Source: Citrus sinensis
Lineage: Eukaryota; Streptophyta; Magnoliopsida; Sapindales; Rutaceae
DNA length: 64,000 nucleotides
NCBI RefSeq assembly: GCF_022201045.2
Contig: NC_068558.1
Coordinates: forward strand, 37,095,501 to 37,159,500
Reading direction: 5' to 3'
The translations under genes and the position numbers were made by a program. Positions 11,301 through 25,300 of this stretch are shown here, one piece after another. Within the stretch, counting starts at the first letter, position 1. Each line of letters opens with the position of its first letter. The notes below the pieces were generated by a model, which saw only the letters and a list, made by a program, of their open reading frames with translations, ran no database searches and was not told the DNA's origin.

Positions 11301-13942
11301 AAGAAACAGTTTATTTTTATTTTTTGAATCATTTTGAAACTTTGCTATTATATTGTAATAAATCTCTGTTGAACATGACATGGATCTATTCATGATGAAT
11401 GTTTAACTTAGAGTCTTTTAAAATCCAAATTCTATCCATAATTGATATTGCCATATTGGAAAGTTAAGAAAATTCTGATGAATGACTCAGTCGAGGTTTT
11501 GACCATTTAAAGTGTTGTTCATCTAGAATATCCTCTTCTGCATGAACCAAACTCTGTGTAGAGCAGTACAGAGTGAATTAGATTTTTGAAGGATATCAAG
11601 TGCCTGTTTTAGCAGTGGTTGTAGTGCATTTGAATGATACTTTATTTCTCATCTGAAACTATAACTTTCTATATGTGTGCACTGTGTGCAGACATTCATA
11701 TATGTGTTTGCTTGTGATTCTGGGTGTGGATCTGTGCCATTAGCATTTAACCCGTGGCATGGCTGTAAAGTGTTTTCATCTATAATTGGCCATGTGAAAT
11801 GTCCATGAACAAACCTTTGCCTGACAAAATTGCAAAGTCTTAATTGTAGTGCTGACTGCTTGAAGTTTCTAATTTAGGGACTCGGTTATGTGGGCATTCA
11901 AAGCCTTTTGGGTCTTTCGCATACTGCTGGAACGATTTCAGATGCACTCCCACCACCAAGATCAGCTCTTCTCTCATCATTCATGTTGCCTTTTAAGCCA
12001 AATGTAAGATAGTGACTAGTTCTGAAATGCCTTTTTATCTTATTTTATTTTATTTTTTAAATTCACGCTATACTTTGGTTTTCCTCTGATTGGTTTGTTT
12101 TTTATCCCATCAACAAAATATTTTGTGTTTGGTTTTGAAAATTTATAATATTTGAATAAGATTTTTTTTTTAAGAAAAAAAACCTTCAATATATGTCTGT
12201 GATAACAGTGCACAGAGGATTAGTGTGATCAGGCAGCATTTGAGAAGAAGATATTCTGTTTTATCTGTCCCTAAAGGGATAATCCATTTGATTTAGCCTT
12301 TTGCCGCATGAGTAATAGATTGATGGTTTGATCCCCACACATTAGTTGAATTTGGTTGGGTGGGGTGCATGGTAACTGAAACAAAAAATAAATAATAAAA
12401 AATGCAGCTAGACATCCAGAAGAGAAGATTATCTGTTAGAAACAAAAGTGTTTGTGATCATCAAGTATTGGTGGTCAATTGGACCCACTAGATAGATGTT
12501 GGGAACAAAGAGCTTGGGTATTCCATTCTGCCTATCTGCAAATGACTGTCCATGTTTTGATCTCAAATCGGTACAAGAGAAAGAATGTTATTCGTTCAAA
12601 ATCTAAGAGTTTTTCTATGCTTTAGTTTTAGGCTTGAACCTTCTAAAATTTTATTTGCTTATTTATCAAATTCTCTCTCTTTTTTGGAGGTCAAAGGTAG
12701 TTCCTTAACTTGTGGAGCCAGGGCCTTGGCAAAACATGCTACTAGGAGTAGCAACAGGTACTGGGGTAGATATGATGGAAGTGGTTAGTATCTTGTTTAT
12801 GCCTTTGTTGTTTTTGTTTCTTGTTTCGTTGATATTTGTTATGTTCTTAACATACATGCACGGATACTTTAAACCATCTGCTGAACCTTCATGATTGGCT
12901 TATGCTGCTTTGGTTAAACAAATGAGTCAAATTCAGGCATTTTTACCAGTCTATTAATTGGGGAAAAAATAATAATAATAACCTTCAGCTTGTAGTAATT
13001 CTTTTAAATTTCCAGCCACTACTTAATGTTGATCCCCCCCCCCCCCCTCCAGATTCCAATAAAAATAGGCTCGCAATGGATGTCATTGGTCCTTTAATTG
13101 CTTACTGCTGCTGGCTACATGTGCATATTGTTCAACCTCATGGAATTGTCTTTGAGATTAGAGTAGCCGATGGTTATGGTGCTTGTTGGTCTGAGGATGG
13201 ATGCAAGGTATATGCTTAGTATTGCATATATGCTCACAATGTATATTTAACTAAACAGGTTACTGAGTATGCAGAAGTATTGCTATTACCATGAATGTGA
13301 AAGTTTTAATGCGTGTGCGAGGTCTGTCGTAGAAATGCTAAACTTTGAATTCTGGAAGTTCATTTTTATTAATTTGAAAGATGTGATCATTTGAATCCTG
13401 CTTTGTTATGTGCTCATTTGAATCCCCTTATGTTCTTGGTTGGTCATAGCAAACTGCTCAAATAAATATACGGCTCACCTACTTGGCAATCTTGCATCTT
13501 GAATCAATTGACCAAACTGGCAAATTATATGGCTATAACTTGAATAACTGTCAGCTCCTATTTTGACTCTTTTTTTTCTTTTTTAATATAAACCACTGCT
13601 GGTATTGGAATCAGTGTTGCAGTTAAAACATTTATACAGTCTTCTTTTCCTAGCCACTGGAAGGTTTAGTTTCTCTGGCTTGCTGTGCAAAACCATTTAT
13701 ATTTCAATGCACTATGAATGCATTTCTAGTTACATATTTTGGCTGGCATAATATCACTTCTCTGGACAGGATTGTTTCATGATTTCATCATGGACCTTTT
13801 AGTCAATGAAGCTTTTATCCCTTACACGGTCACTGCCAAGCCAAATCTTTAATTTTTCAGGTTCATATTTGTTTCATTTCAGTTCATTGGATTTCTTGAG
13901 CCATACATGGAAGATGGCCACTCAAAGGGATGGAAGCATTGA
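8354..13942 (+). CDS. ASCH-domain protein, full-length copy 2
   Basis: Eleven exons: 8354-8507, 8623-8840, 8960-9020, 9126-9174, 9580-9634, 9715-9802, 10563-10681, 11878-12003, 12690-12783, 13053-13207 and 13883-13942. All have GT-AG introns and compatible phases, giving 392 aa. It starts MERLKDCMEELL, an N-terminal conserved helix. The ASCH signature DGLETVEGR is at about residues 145-153, with the domain extending to about residue 248 (YRKFYTEEKER and ILS). The conserved C-terminal half includes GLGYVGIQSLLGL, CGARALAKHAT, RLAMDVIGPLIAYCCWLHVHIVQPHG and the final EPYMEDGHSKGWKH. ASCH is a PUA-like fold proposed to bind RNA; this plant family is annotated as RNA-binding ASCH protein without a firm biochemical role. 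The acceptor of exon 10 is preceded by an unusual run of about 14 C. The truncated paralogue upstream on the same strand shows a tandem duplication. Confidence 0.9.
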
Positions 13943-13999
13943 ATTGACTGTAGATATTTTTCCATTTTGTTTACTTGATCAATATTGGTATGTCTACTT

Positions 14000-16900
14000 A
14001 AGATAGCTTTCTTTCTCTTTTTATTTTAATTTTTTTAATTCTTTATCCCTCCCATTCACTTGTGTTTGCATCAGTTTCCATCCTATTGTAATGAATGGGA
14101 AACATTGGAACAATGTGACGATTAGTTTTCTCTCCCTGATACAAAGAGTATGTGATGATTATTATTTGATCTTTTGGATTTGGGATTTTTTTTTTAATTA
14201 ACATGGTCCCCATCACATCTACCCTAAATTAGACTAATCCCCCTCTAAGGTTGATGCGAGGGCATTCAGACCCTTGGCCTCTTGCTTTGACTAAAAGTAG
14301 TCAAACCATTCAGTCTCGCAGTGGAAGCAAGAGGTCTCAAATTTGAGTTTTGGGAATACGTTTAATTTGGGGTTGGGTAGGGATGGGGTGTGATGTAACT
14401 GAAAAAATACGTTCCCTTGGGCCTTGCATCTTTGGATATGGGATATGCTTCGCCATGTAGGATCATTATTGACCTTTATTAATACTCTCATGAAGCACTA
14501 ATTGAAGATGAGAGAGAGAAAAATGACAAAAGGCATGCATGGTTGCTTGTATTTGTAGATGAAACTGAGGTTGACCTGGGTGGATATAATGACAAATAAT
14601 CTTGTCCAGGATATAATGACAAATAATCTTGTCCAAAAAGGATTAAAACAAGCTTTTAAAATTAACAAATTAATAATTCTTCATCCTCCCATTTTTGCTA
14701 TTCATTAGAATATCTACCACATTAAGGCCCCGTTTGGGACTTCCGTGCCGTCAGCGCAGCTCCACCATACGGTTCTTAAGTTAGGGGATGAAAATTCCAT
14801 GTGTAACAATTTTCAAGATGGATTTTTGCTATGCCTTTGATATCTTTGCTTCCTATGCTCTCTCTTTGTTGTTTTGGTTCTTTGATGGGATTTTTAGGTG
14901 CTTAGATATTTCACCTTTGTGTTGCATGCATGTGCACACAGGCATGGTTAGTTATATATGCATTAATGCTTCTACTTGCATTCCCCCTCTTTACTAAGAT
15001 GTGATTGCCGTATATTAGCAAGGAATCATGTCTGGAAAGAGAAGGGGATAACTTAATACCTAAGGTGATAGGCAATAGTAGTATTATGGCGGTGATGTTG
15101 GCAATTAAAGTAGGAGATACACAGAAATCATAATTTTTTAGCTTTTAAGAACCATTGAATGTATCAATGGAGCCTTCAGATTTATAAGTGTGGAATCAAG
15201 CTGGTTCTTGACCACATTGTTTGTTTCAATAATAATTGCAATTGTCATGATGACAGTAGCATGATCCCTCGATAATTTATTCATGCTACTGTACCAGATT
15301 ATAAGCTCATGGATACAGGGGAAAAAGTGATTATAAAGGATGGTAAACTGTGTAGCTGACGCTGAAATTATGTGGATTGATTTTGATTGACGATGTCGAC
15401 CACAAGTGAGAGAAACTTTTCTTTTAACATATGACAGCCAAGAATTTATATTTGTCGGCCACATCACTACAGAGCTTTCATACGGATCTGCTTGCGACAT
15501 GATTGCATCAAACTGCCCCCCAGGTGGACAACTTTTAATCTCTCTTTATGTATTCGTGAAGTTGGTTTATCTGGTTCATTCTTCAAAATTTTATCTGATT
15601 GAGCCATCAATGTCAGTGACCTCTTGCAATGGACATTTAGTGTATGTATTATACTGTGGACAATTCATAATGAAATTTAAGGATTTGTGAAGGCATGCAA
15701 CATACGGTAGCTAACGACATTTCCTGTTACCTCTCCACTTTAATAATTATAGAACAATAGTATTATTTGAATATCCTATAGCATGGCGCTAATGCTTTTC
15801 AGAATAATTAGTTTTTTTAACTTCTTAATAGATCAGCCTCTTACTTCATGTTGTACTTTGAAGAGATTGGACATAAGAACCTTGTAGTCATTCTATGACA
15901 TGATTTTCATTATCAGTATGCCTTTCCTTTTTATGTTACTGTTTTTCTACTTAAAGAATCAGTGATTGAAATCATTAGTTGTTGATTCAAAGCATTGGCC
16001 TAAATTTGGAGTTCTAAAGCAGATCATGATATTAAAACCAGGCAAATAACTCACGCCTTCGAAATGTTGCTAGCGAATCATCCCTTTTAACAGTTGCAAT
16101 AGATTTAGGACTCTGTTTGGTCTTGAAGTGATTGTGGCTGCATTGATTCTTACATTTGTTGTAAAGTTTGTGAATTGTGATGTAGTGATATATATTTTAC
16201 TTCCGGAGAGATCTTTATTTTTTTCCATAACACTTGCATTTGTCTTTGGTAAGTATAATTTTCATTTGGACATTTCCTATGCGAGACCCACATGTGTGCA
16301 TATACTTTTTTCATGAAAAAAGTGATGTTTGTTGAATTTTGTAGTTCTTACTGTAATCTTGAAATGACTGTGGACCCAAAGCTTTATTGATTTTCCAGAT
16401 ATCAGAGGTTGCCTTCTCAAGATACCCAATGAACCTCTTAATCTTTGGTTTTGATAGGTTATTGTGGTTGAATTATATCAACTAAGAAGTTAATCGCCGA
16501 TAACCCAGCATATGTTGAACACTGTTGTTGTTCCGTTGTTCTTTTCTTTTTGTGGCTGTGTTATCGGAAGTTCTTTGACACCTATTATTGTCAATATTAA
16601 CATGTAAGTTTATTCTTGTGTGGAAGGTTATGTCCTTTGGTATATTTATCGTAGTTTATGGTCATTTGCATCTGTTTTTTCAAGTCTGTTAGGCACACTT
16701 GTCAGTGAGTAAAGCAAGTTGCCCATGAATATTAGAGCTGTATTCTTTGATTTTGACACAAAATGGAAAAATGAGTGGAGGTATGTAACATAACCTCTCA
16801 GAATTGTACTTCTTTTCTTCTTTTGTAGAAACATATCATGTGGCTCTTATATTTTCACATGTTATTATCTGATCATCTTCGGTACCCAAGCTTGTTATGT

Positions 16901-19900
16901 TCATTGTCTTGATTTCAATACATAGAAGATTGTTCAGTTGTGTGCAGTCGTGCACCAGATAGTATGGGAGTGTGTGCGTGCCAAGCTTCCATTGGGGGTG
17001 GGCCCCACTGCCCACGAGGTTGACACGCACCCAGTTGCGCACTTACGGTGCACACCTGATCAGCTCCCTTGATACATAATCTAATTAGATTTTGTTCTCT
17101 TCAATTGAATTTGGCTGTTGTTTGAACTTAAGTAGAGCATAATTTGTGGTCTATGTTGAGTTAATATAACTGCGTGTAGTAGCAGTACACAAAATTTCGA
17201 CTGCAAGGTGTAAATTTAAACTTATGAGTTTTCTGCACGGAGGAAATTGTAACAAATTATATGAAACTTTTGAGCTATGTTTTTGATGACTTTACAGGAG
17301 GATCATGATCATCTTGAGAATTTCGAATTTCAAAGAGGCCATTGATTATTGCTATTGGGTCTCAGGTTTTTAAGAAGCTTTGCTATGTAGGGTTATTATG
17401 GTCGGTTTCAGGGCCCTCTGTAGTTTTGTTTGTTTAACCCATAATTGCTTTTTCTGGTAGCGCTTCTCTCTAGTCTTAGAGGTGCTTTTCTATTTTAACA
17501 CCTTTGGTGTCAGCAGAAAGCAGTTATGTGCAAAAGCCATACTGGAAACTGGAAAGGGAAGAAGCAGAAAGTCAAAAAAGAAGAGATATAACCTTTTTGT
17601 TAAAGCATAGTTTCTTTTTCATTTTTAAAGTTATTTGCCCATATGGTTTGATCTCAAGATTAGCATTGTCAGAAGTACTTTTTAGCAATTTAAATGTTTT
17701 TTTTTTTGTTTACTTTTTTAACAATTATGCTCTCGAAGGATACATATGGTGTACAAATTCAAGTCATAAAACTTGTGCACTCATATAACAAAAAACCTAT
17801 AAAATTAATTTGATGACGTTACTGCATAGATAATTTGTATCTGTAGGGTCATATACTTACCTTATAATCATCTAATGTCGGAACAGTTATGTTACCGATT
17901 CTTAAATTTGTTGTTACACTTCTTAAGTCGAATGTCATATCTTCCAAGCGTTGTGTCCCTCGTTTAAATAAGAAGTTATCGTGGAAAATTTATAACTAAA
18001 ATAATTTTAACACATTTTTTGATATCAAACACATATTTTCTACATTCTAAACATTCCCATGAGTATATAAAACTTTTATTTTATTTTTTCAATCTAATTG
18101 CAATTGTAATATATATGTTGGGAAGAACTTGCAGACAAAGAATGCTGCAAATTCATGGGCCACTTAAATGGAATCATCTTGGAGGCCACCCTTTTTTATT
18201 ATTGTTAATATATATATATTATATACAAGATGGGTGAGGCAGAGACATTTCTCCAATGATTGGATGGATAAACAGTAGATCCAACAGTCCAACCTTGTCT
18301 TCTTGTCAAATCATTACCAAGGAATAAGCATCATTTTGATACCCAATTAATTTTAGTTACTTCACCTTCTACTTCGTTCTTGTTTAAATTTTAATTTTTT
18401 TTTCTTTTGTTTCATCTAGTTCTTGCCTCTTTGCCCCCACTTTTAAATTAGACCCCAAATTCGCAATTTTATGGTGTAAATATATGACTTTAAATATTAA
18501 AAAATGATGAACGTTATTCGTGTGTGTCTGTGTAGAGTTCGTTCATTCATGAGAAATTCTTCTTTTTAGTGTTATTAAGACGTATCAATTAAGAAAAATG
18601 TGTTTTTAATTTATTTTTTTCTCTAGGAAAAAATAATCATCAACATCAATACCTTGTTAGATAGTTGTCTAAACCTTTAGAAATAGTAAGCCTGCTTATC
18701 ACCATTATGTATTGATACAATGTGGTGTTGTCAATTAAAGACATTTCATTTTACTTGAAAGCTAGCTAGCTTGAACTATGGAGTAAACTAACAATGAGAA
18801 GGATTGAATTGACAAGAACATGAAATGATATGAACAGATTAAAAATGGAACAAATACAAAAAACGCATCATCAAGTTCAACGGCGTTTTGATTATAATGG
18901 AAAGTGATTTGTGTGTGATAAACTAATAAATGATGGTTATTGGATGATTATTAAAAGACAGCAGCTGAGTTGTAGACTCCATTTCCTTCTGAGTGCAATA
19001 AAAATTAATGTACATGTCAATTTCCAATGGTCATGGTGTAGTCCAAAGTCTAATATTTATATTTCTAATGGATGAATCAGTGATAAAGATTTATTATTTT
19101 ATATGAATGAATGTTGTTAGATCTAATACTAACATTGGGTTATTCTCGCTTTTAATTTAAGATTTTTTAGCTCAATTAGTAAACATCTATATCTTCGAGA
19201 ACTGTCATCTGTCGTCTCTCATATTTTTTATAATGTAATTTTTTTTTGTCTCAACCTATCTTCCCCTCCCCCTCCGCCCGTCCCTTTTTTTGATAATTGT
19301 AGGGGGAGCGATAACAAACTTATTAATAAGAAAACCAAACGATACATGTAGTCAGAAGGTGAAATAAACCTTATTCCTCAATAAAATCATAGAGCTAGAA
19401 CACGTATCAGCATAAAATTTATGAAAACTACTGAAAATTGTATTAAGGACCGCAACTTATAATTTAGAAAGCCTTTAGCTTCCCGTGACAAACTTAGCCA
19501 GATACTGTCAGGCCTTGCCCTTCAAGAGTTGTCATCTTCATAATCACCACCAAAACATATAGAACAAGGTATTGAACAGTATTATAGAACTCCAACTACA
19601 ATATTAATGTCTCCAAAATTATAGAATGATACAAAATTTATCTGAATTATATGCTAATAAAGTTGACAAAGTTAGTTATATAGGGAAAATCCAATGACAT
19701 CAAGCCATAATTATTATGCTATTATTAATATTGCTTTTATAATCATCTCTTTGTCTTCATTTTCTCAGGAAAATATGTAGTTTGTTATTTTTCTGGTGGC
19801 AGGATGCAGTTACTATTGAACAATTGGGATTCCACTAACTTATTTTATTAATTTTTGGGAATAAATGTTTTATTCCTTGCCAAACCCTCCCAGCTACTCT

Positions 19901-20584
19901 ACCAATGTGGTGATAACATCAACTTGATAAATCATTTAAATTATTAATTAGTTTATTTTACTTTCTTAACTCCTGGTGCATTGAAATCCCATACTGCCAG
20001 ACCAAATTCTTAAAAAAAAAAAAATTGAGTTAAAGGATTGGACTGGTCTATGAATCAGTGCTACATATCTTTTCAGTTTCTATTTTTATTTTTATTTTAT
20101 TTTTTCCTCCAAAGTTGGTCTTTGAGATTTACTTTAGTATGGCTTCTCAAGTGAAACCATAAGCATGAATTGCTTTTTCCCAAGAAAGCTAGCTAGGAAC
20201 TTGATTACAATATACAAAGTCCTAGTGATGATCTTTCTATTCTTTCATGCATATATTATTTGTTCAAATAACAAACAAAAACTACAATCCAATTGAATTT
20301 CTAAGATCCTAATTTGTGTCACCAAATATCATAAGACGAAGCATTATGGTAGGTCCTTATTCTCAATATAAGCTTTTATTTAATAGATGTTGGATAGATA
20401 CAATACTACTTATACATTTAAAATATTATAACATGAAAATGACCCTAAAATTTTATAATATATACCATGGCTGTCTCTAAACCATAGTTTTGTACTTGAC
20501 CATTTCATGAAACCGAAATGAATTGAGTTTTGCAAAGTTTATTGCGGTTGCCTCAAGTCTCAAGGGGGACCTCCCAAATAGTTT
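14000..20584. other. intergenic spacer, no gene seen
   Basis: About 6.5 kb without a convincing coding exon on either strand. At 14730 the phrase GGCCCCGTTTGGGAC resembles a MITE terminus, and at 16107 GGACTCTGTTTGGTCTTG resembles another, but no partner ends were found for either. The last 2 kb before 20585 is presumably the promoter of the SHORT-ROOT gene. Confidence 0.55.
14582..14635. repeat. 27-bp perfect tandem duplication
   Basis: The unit GGATATAATGACAAATAATC plus TTGTCCA occurs twice head to tail (14582-14608 and 14609-14635) without mismatch. It lies in spacer downstream of the ASCH gene. Confidence 0.9.
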
Positions 20585-21967
20585 ATGGACATAACTCTTT
20601 TTTCTCCAAAAGGAACACACTCTCATCACTTCTTCTCTTTATCAAACCAGCAGCTGCAGCAAAGCAATGGTGATCAGATAGCTTTAGACATGCAAACCAA
20701 CAACAACAACAATATTCAGCCACAAAACAGCTGCCACACATCGACTAGCCGGTCATCGGACTCCGGTGAGCCGTGTGCAGACACGACGGGTGGCAACAAA
20801 TGGGCATCAAAGCTTCTTAAGGAGTGTGCTAGAGCCATCTCTGACAAGGACTCTAGCAAAATCCATCATCTTCTATGGATGTTAAATGAGTTGGCTTCCC
20901 CTTACGGAGATTGTGATCAGAAATTAGCTTCGTATTTCTTGCAAGCTCTTTTTTGTAAGGCTACTGAATCAGGGCAAAGATGCTACAAAACCCTAACTTC
21001 AGTTGCAGAAAAGAGCCACTCCTTTGATTCAGCTAGAAAATTGATTCTCAAATTCCAAGAGGTAAGCCCTTGGACTACTTTTGGTCATGTAGCTTCAAAC
21101 GGTGCAATTTTGGAAGCCTTGGATGGAGAGACCAAACTTCACATAATTGATATGAGCAACACACTTTGTACTCAATGGCCTACTTTGTTAGAAGCTTTGG
21201 CTACCAGAAATGATGAGACACCTCACTTGAAGCTCACTGTTGTGGTAACTGCTAGCCTTGTTAGATTGGTCATGAAGGAAATAGGTCAAAGGATGGAGAA
21301 GTTTGCTAGGTTAATGGGTGTGCCCTTTGAATTCAAAGTGATAACTGGATTGAACCGCTTAGTTGAGCTCACAAAGGGAACACTAGGTGTCAAAGAAGAT
21401 GAAGCTGTCGCGGTGAATTGTATCGGTGCCTTGAGAAGAGTTGCTGTAGAGGAAAGAGGTGCTGTGATCCAGATGTTTCAATCCCTTAAGCCAAAAGTTG
21501 TGACAATCGTTGAGGAAGAAGCTGATCTTACAAGCTCTAGATATGACTTTGTGAAGTGCTTTGAAGAGTGCCTTAGATTCTATACATTGTATTTTGAGAT
21601 GCTAGAAGAGAGCTTTGTCCCAACCAGCAATGAAAGATTGATGTTGGAGAGGGAATGTTCAAGAGACATAGTTAGGGTTTTGGCTTGTGATGATGATAAT
21701 AATAGTAGTAATAATGGTAATGGTGATAGAGAAGAAGAAGAATGTGAGAGAAGGGAGAGAGGAAGCCAATGGGCTGAGAAGCTGAAAGAAGCTGCTTTTT
21801 CACCAGTTGGATTTAGTGATGATGTTGTTGATGATGTTAAGGCATTGCTTAAGAGATACCGAGCTGGATGGGGACTTGTGCTTCCACAAGGAGATGATAA
21901 TACATCAGGGATTTACTTAACATGGAAAGAAGAACCTGTAGTATGGGCTTCAGCATGGAAACCCTAA
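20585..21967 (+). CDS. SHR: SHORT-ROOT-type GRAS transcription factor
   Basis: Intronless 460-aa GRAS protein. The N-terminus (1-70) is variable and rich in Gln, Asn and Ser. The GRAS domain starts at [15 protein letters not shown] (about 71). The first leucine-rich part contains [16 protein letters not shown]. The VHIID motif is present as LHIIDMS (185-191). Further landmarks are the PFYRE-type region ([21 protein letters not shown]), RVLACDDD and the terminal SAW region (RAGWGLVL ... WASAWKP). These are diagnostic of the SHR subfamily, whose members are made in the stele and move to the adjacent cell layer to specify endodermis with SCARECROW. It is shorter than Arabidopsis SHR (531 aa), mainly through a shorter N-terminal low-complexity region, so it may be one of several SHR paralogues. 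The ATG is preceded in frame by TAG (20579-20581), which fixes the start. A low-complexity acidic Asp/Asn/Glu insert lies between PFYRE and SAW. Confidence 0.94.
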   Translation: MDITLFSPKGTHSHHFFSLSNQQLQQSNGDQIALDMQTNNNNNIQPQNSCHTSTSRSSDSGEPCADTTGGNKWASKLLKECARAISDKDSSKIHHLLWMLNELASPYGDCDQKLASYFLQALFCKATESGQRCYKTLTSVAEKSHSFDSARKLILKFQEVSPWTTFGHVASNGAILEALDGETKLHIIDMSNTLCTQWPTLLEALATRNDETPHLKLTVVVTASLVRLVMKEIGQRMEKFARLMGVPFEFKVITGLNRLVELTKGTLGVKEDEAVAVNCIGALRRVAVEERGAVIQMFQSLKPKVVTIVEEEADLTSSRYDFVKCFEECLRFYTLYFEMLEESFVPTSNERLMLERECSRDIVRVLACDDDNNSSNNGNGDREEEECERRERGSQWAEKLKEAAFSPVGFSDDVVDDVKALLKRYRAGWGLVLPQGDDNTSGIYLTWKEEPVVWASAWKP

Positions 21968-22349
21968 AAGCAGCTTGGCCAAAAGCACCATTGATTTTCT
22001 CAAGAAGCGCACTTCAAGCTTAGCATGGCATTTATACACAAGTACTTGGAAGCCATATATGAATCATGCATGTATGAAGTTTATTAGCATTCAATGTTTC
22101 CACTATCTTCTCCATCGTATTCATATCCAAATAACTTTTAGTTTACATGCTTTGTGGTTGGGAGTTTGTGTTGCCTTTTTTTTACTTTCTCCTCCTGCTT
22201 TTAGATCATTGTTCTTGTTTGAAGGTGTTTTGAAACTTAGTTATTAGTTCCTTTCTATACCATATTTGCCATTTGGATTGCTTGCTCAGTTTCTTTCCTT
22301 TGATCCCTTAGCGGGACTTTGTAAGAAATTATTTCAATTGTATGTTTTC

Positions 22350-22355
22350 AATAAA
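22350..22355 (+). promoter_or_regulatory. AATAAA polyadenylation signal of the SHR gene
   Basis: A canonical AATAAA lies 383 nt downstream of the SHR stop codon. The open frame at 21975-22247 lies within this presumed 3' UTR. Confidence 0.6.
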
Positions 22356-22399
22356 GATGAAATTGTTATTGATATAAAAATACCCATTAATCTAGGTTT

Positions 22400-25300
22400 C
22401 ACTATGAACACCCCCTGATTGATTTCCTATAGTGCCTGAAAGTTTGATTCAATTCATTTCTCATAATCAAGCAAGGGCATCAATGTATAAAATTATATGA
22501 AACTTTATAGATTATTAAAATTTCGTTCGACATTGAATAACCAATTACAATCAGGGCTTTAAGTTTATTATCCTATTGAAACAAATTTTTTTCAAAAACT
22601 TATGTAGTTAAACTAATCTCATGCAACTGTGCAGATTAAGACCTAGAGTTAGTGAAATAGTAGTATAATATGCTAAAGTAAAACTAAAAAGCTAAGGACT
22701 TCAGTAAATGAATTAAAGAAATCAAATTGTTGGAAATTGGGGGTCTGGCTAGCCTAGCTAGCTACATATTCTCATGTTTATGGTGCAAAATAGTCTTGAT
22801 TCTTCAGATAGCTAGGCACCTATATCTAGCTCGCTAACTCACATAGCAAACCAACCCTATCATATCCATTATTTTCATTTCCTTTTTCATTTTCATACTG
22901 CTCTTGAAAGCTGAAGCTTAGGCTTTGAGCCTTAAGGATATCGAATTGATCTTCCAATCATGGTGAATCTCTTTTTCTCTGTTTCTTGGAAACAAAGCAA
23001 AAGAAGTATACTACTTTTATCATCATCAGAAGAAGTTGAAAGGGAATAGTGTACAATAAATTGACATAAAGAAAAGAAAAAGAGGGGGCCAAGAAGAGAC
23101 CTTGGTGGCAAACATAAGAGTACCAACTAGAGATCCCATGTTTGCCTTTATGTCTAAAACGATTTGAATAGCATATATATTTTGCTTTTAATTACTATAC
23201 TCTTGTACTCGCTTTACTCCAACATTATATAGTGGAACACAACTTTTCCTGATTTAGATAAGACTTTGCTCTATTCAATCCCCATTTCCTTTAAATTCTT
23301 GTTTATCATTTATTACAATTATGCAAATTCTTTTGCATCATCACATGCGTGTGCGTGTATATTTTATATATACTAGTATGGTTATTTACAAATGTGTATG
23401 TGCACTAAAAGCATGCAAATACAAACAGATAATTACAAGATTTTGTGTAATAATTTATTTCTTTTCAATCTTTGAAAACTCCTTCAATTGATGTGAGATA
23501 GGTTTTCAAGTCAAAAGTAGCTCATATTTACTTAATTAAAGAACATGATAGCAATTTTTTTTTTCCCAATATCTGATTGAACAAATAAAACATTTCTTTA
23601 GGTCATATTTGTACATCAAATAGAGAGTTTTGGAAAAGCTTCTTTATCAAAAATTGGATAATGAAAGGGGATTCTTTTATGATGATGTATAAATTTTTCT
23701 TTTTTTTATGATGATGATAATGAGGTTATTATAGACCCTTAAATTTTTATGTTTTAATCATCACTAGTGATTTAGAGCTAGTTTGCTAATGCTGTAACTT
23801 TTAAATTTATTATTATTAGTTGTTCTATGCAAATAATCTGTTATAAAAAGAATTAGTTAAATGTTTTGTTAAAAATTTATTTTTTAAAGTGCTATAAATT
23901 TTAAAAACAATCGTATGTACTTGAAAAATCTTATTGTTAAACTAATGTAAGAACATAAATAACCAAAATAAATATAATGACAAATAAAATTTATTTACAT
24001 ATTTATAAACATGTATATATATATTTTTTACATTGTATATGTAATAATTTATAACTAAAATAAATATTTTTATTTTATTAATTTTATTTTTTATCTCAAT
24101 ATAATTGGTAATAATAATAATCTCCTTAAATTTAATAATTTTATTTTCTTATTGAATAAGGATAATTTTGGATTTTTATATTATATGTGAGGATATATCT
24201 GATATTATATTAAATATAAAACATATTCTCAAAATTAAATTTTGAAAAGTACTTCTTCACTACTTTTTAAAATGAACTATAGGATGAGGTGATTTTACCA
24301 AAATTAATTTTTAAAAAATTTACAAAATACAGAAATTAAATTTTAACTTTTCAAAATTACTTTTGAGTCTCTTAAAAGCACTTTCAAACAGGTTCTTAAA
24401 TTATAGATGACTAAGCAGAGTTGTTATGGACCCTTGAATTTTAATGTTTAATCATCACTATTGATTTAATTTAGTAGATAACTAAATAAATGCTAAATAA
24501 TTATTAGGTAGTATTCAAATTGCTGATAATATATATGTTCATGGATATAATTTATTTTTAATTAAATTGGTAAATATTTTCTAAATCAACAACAAAATTA
24601 AAACTAAAAATCAAATATGCAAATATGCATATTATAATCTTCAACGACACATATTAATAGAGATCCTTTTTGTCATTTATTGCTGGAACAATAGAATATT
24701 GAATTCTTAGTTTATTCATTGGCTTTTTTTTTCTTTAAATTATTCATTAGCTAAAATTGAGTTGATCCAATTATTGCAACACATTTTAATCTAGCATTTT
24801 TTTTAAGAAGAAGAAGAAGGGATATTTTTAAGAAGAAGAAGAAGGGATAATTATAAGATGATAAACTAACATTCAGTTTTGTCATATTAATTTTTTTTTT
24901 TAGAAGACAAATATAGAAATATAGATATACTTATTTCTTTTTTATTAGTTAATCTTAAAAAAATATGTTTAACCAATTGAATAACAAGTAAATTAAATTT
25001 TAAATAATTAAAATCAAAATATTATCTTAACTAACTTGATAAAATTTAATAGTACATGTTTTATGCCACTTTTGATATTGTAATTTATATAACAGTGTTA
25101 TAGAATGACCCTATAAAAGGATTTATTTGTTTAATTTGTAGCTTAGTTTATTAAGTGATTACCAAATATTCCAAAATTGAGCATTTCACTATAAGAACTT
25201 TTAAATTGTAGCAACTCGATACTGGGGGACCTATGTTGTGGTGGGGGGTTGCTGGCTCTCCATAATCATAGAAAAGTTTTAGGAAAGATGGGGGTTTTAA

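Noticed and set aside
16104..16500. MITE starting GGACTCTGTTTGGTC
   Set aside because: No matching inverted end with a TTA flank was seen within about 1 kb downstream.
21975..22247. 90-codon ORF directly after the SHR stop
   Set aside because: It lies within the likely 3' UTR before the AATAAA at 22350, has no recognisable domain, and its composition is not gene-like.
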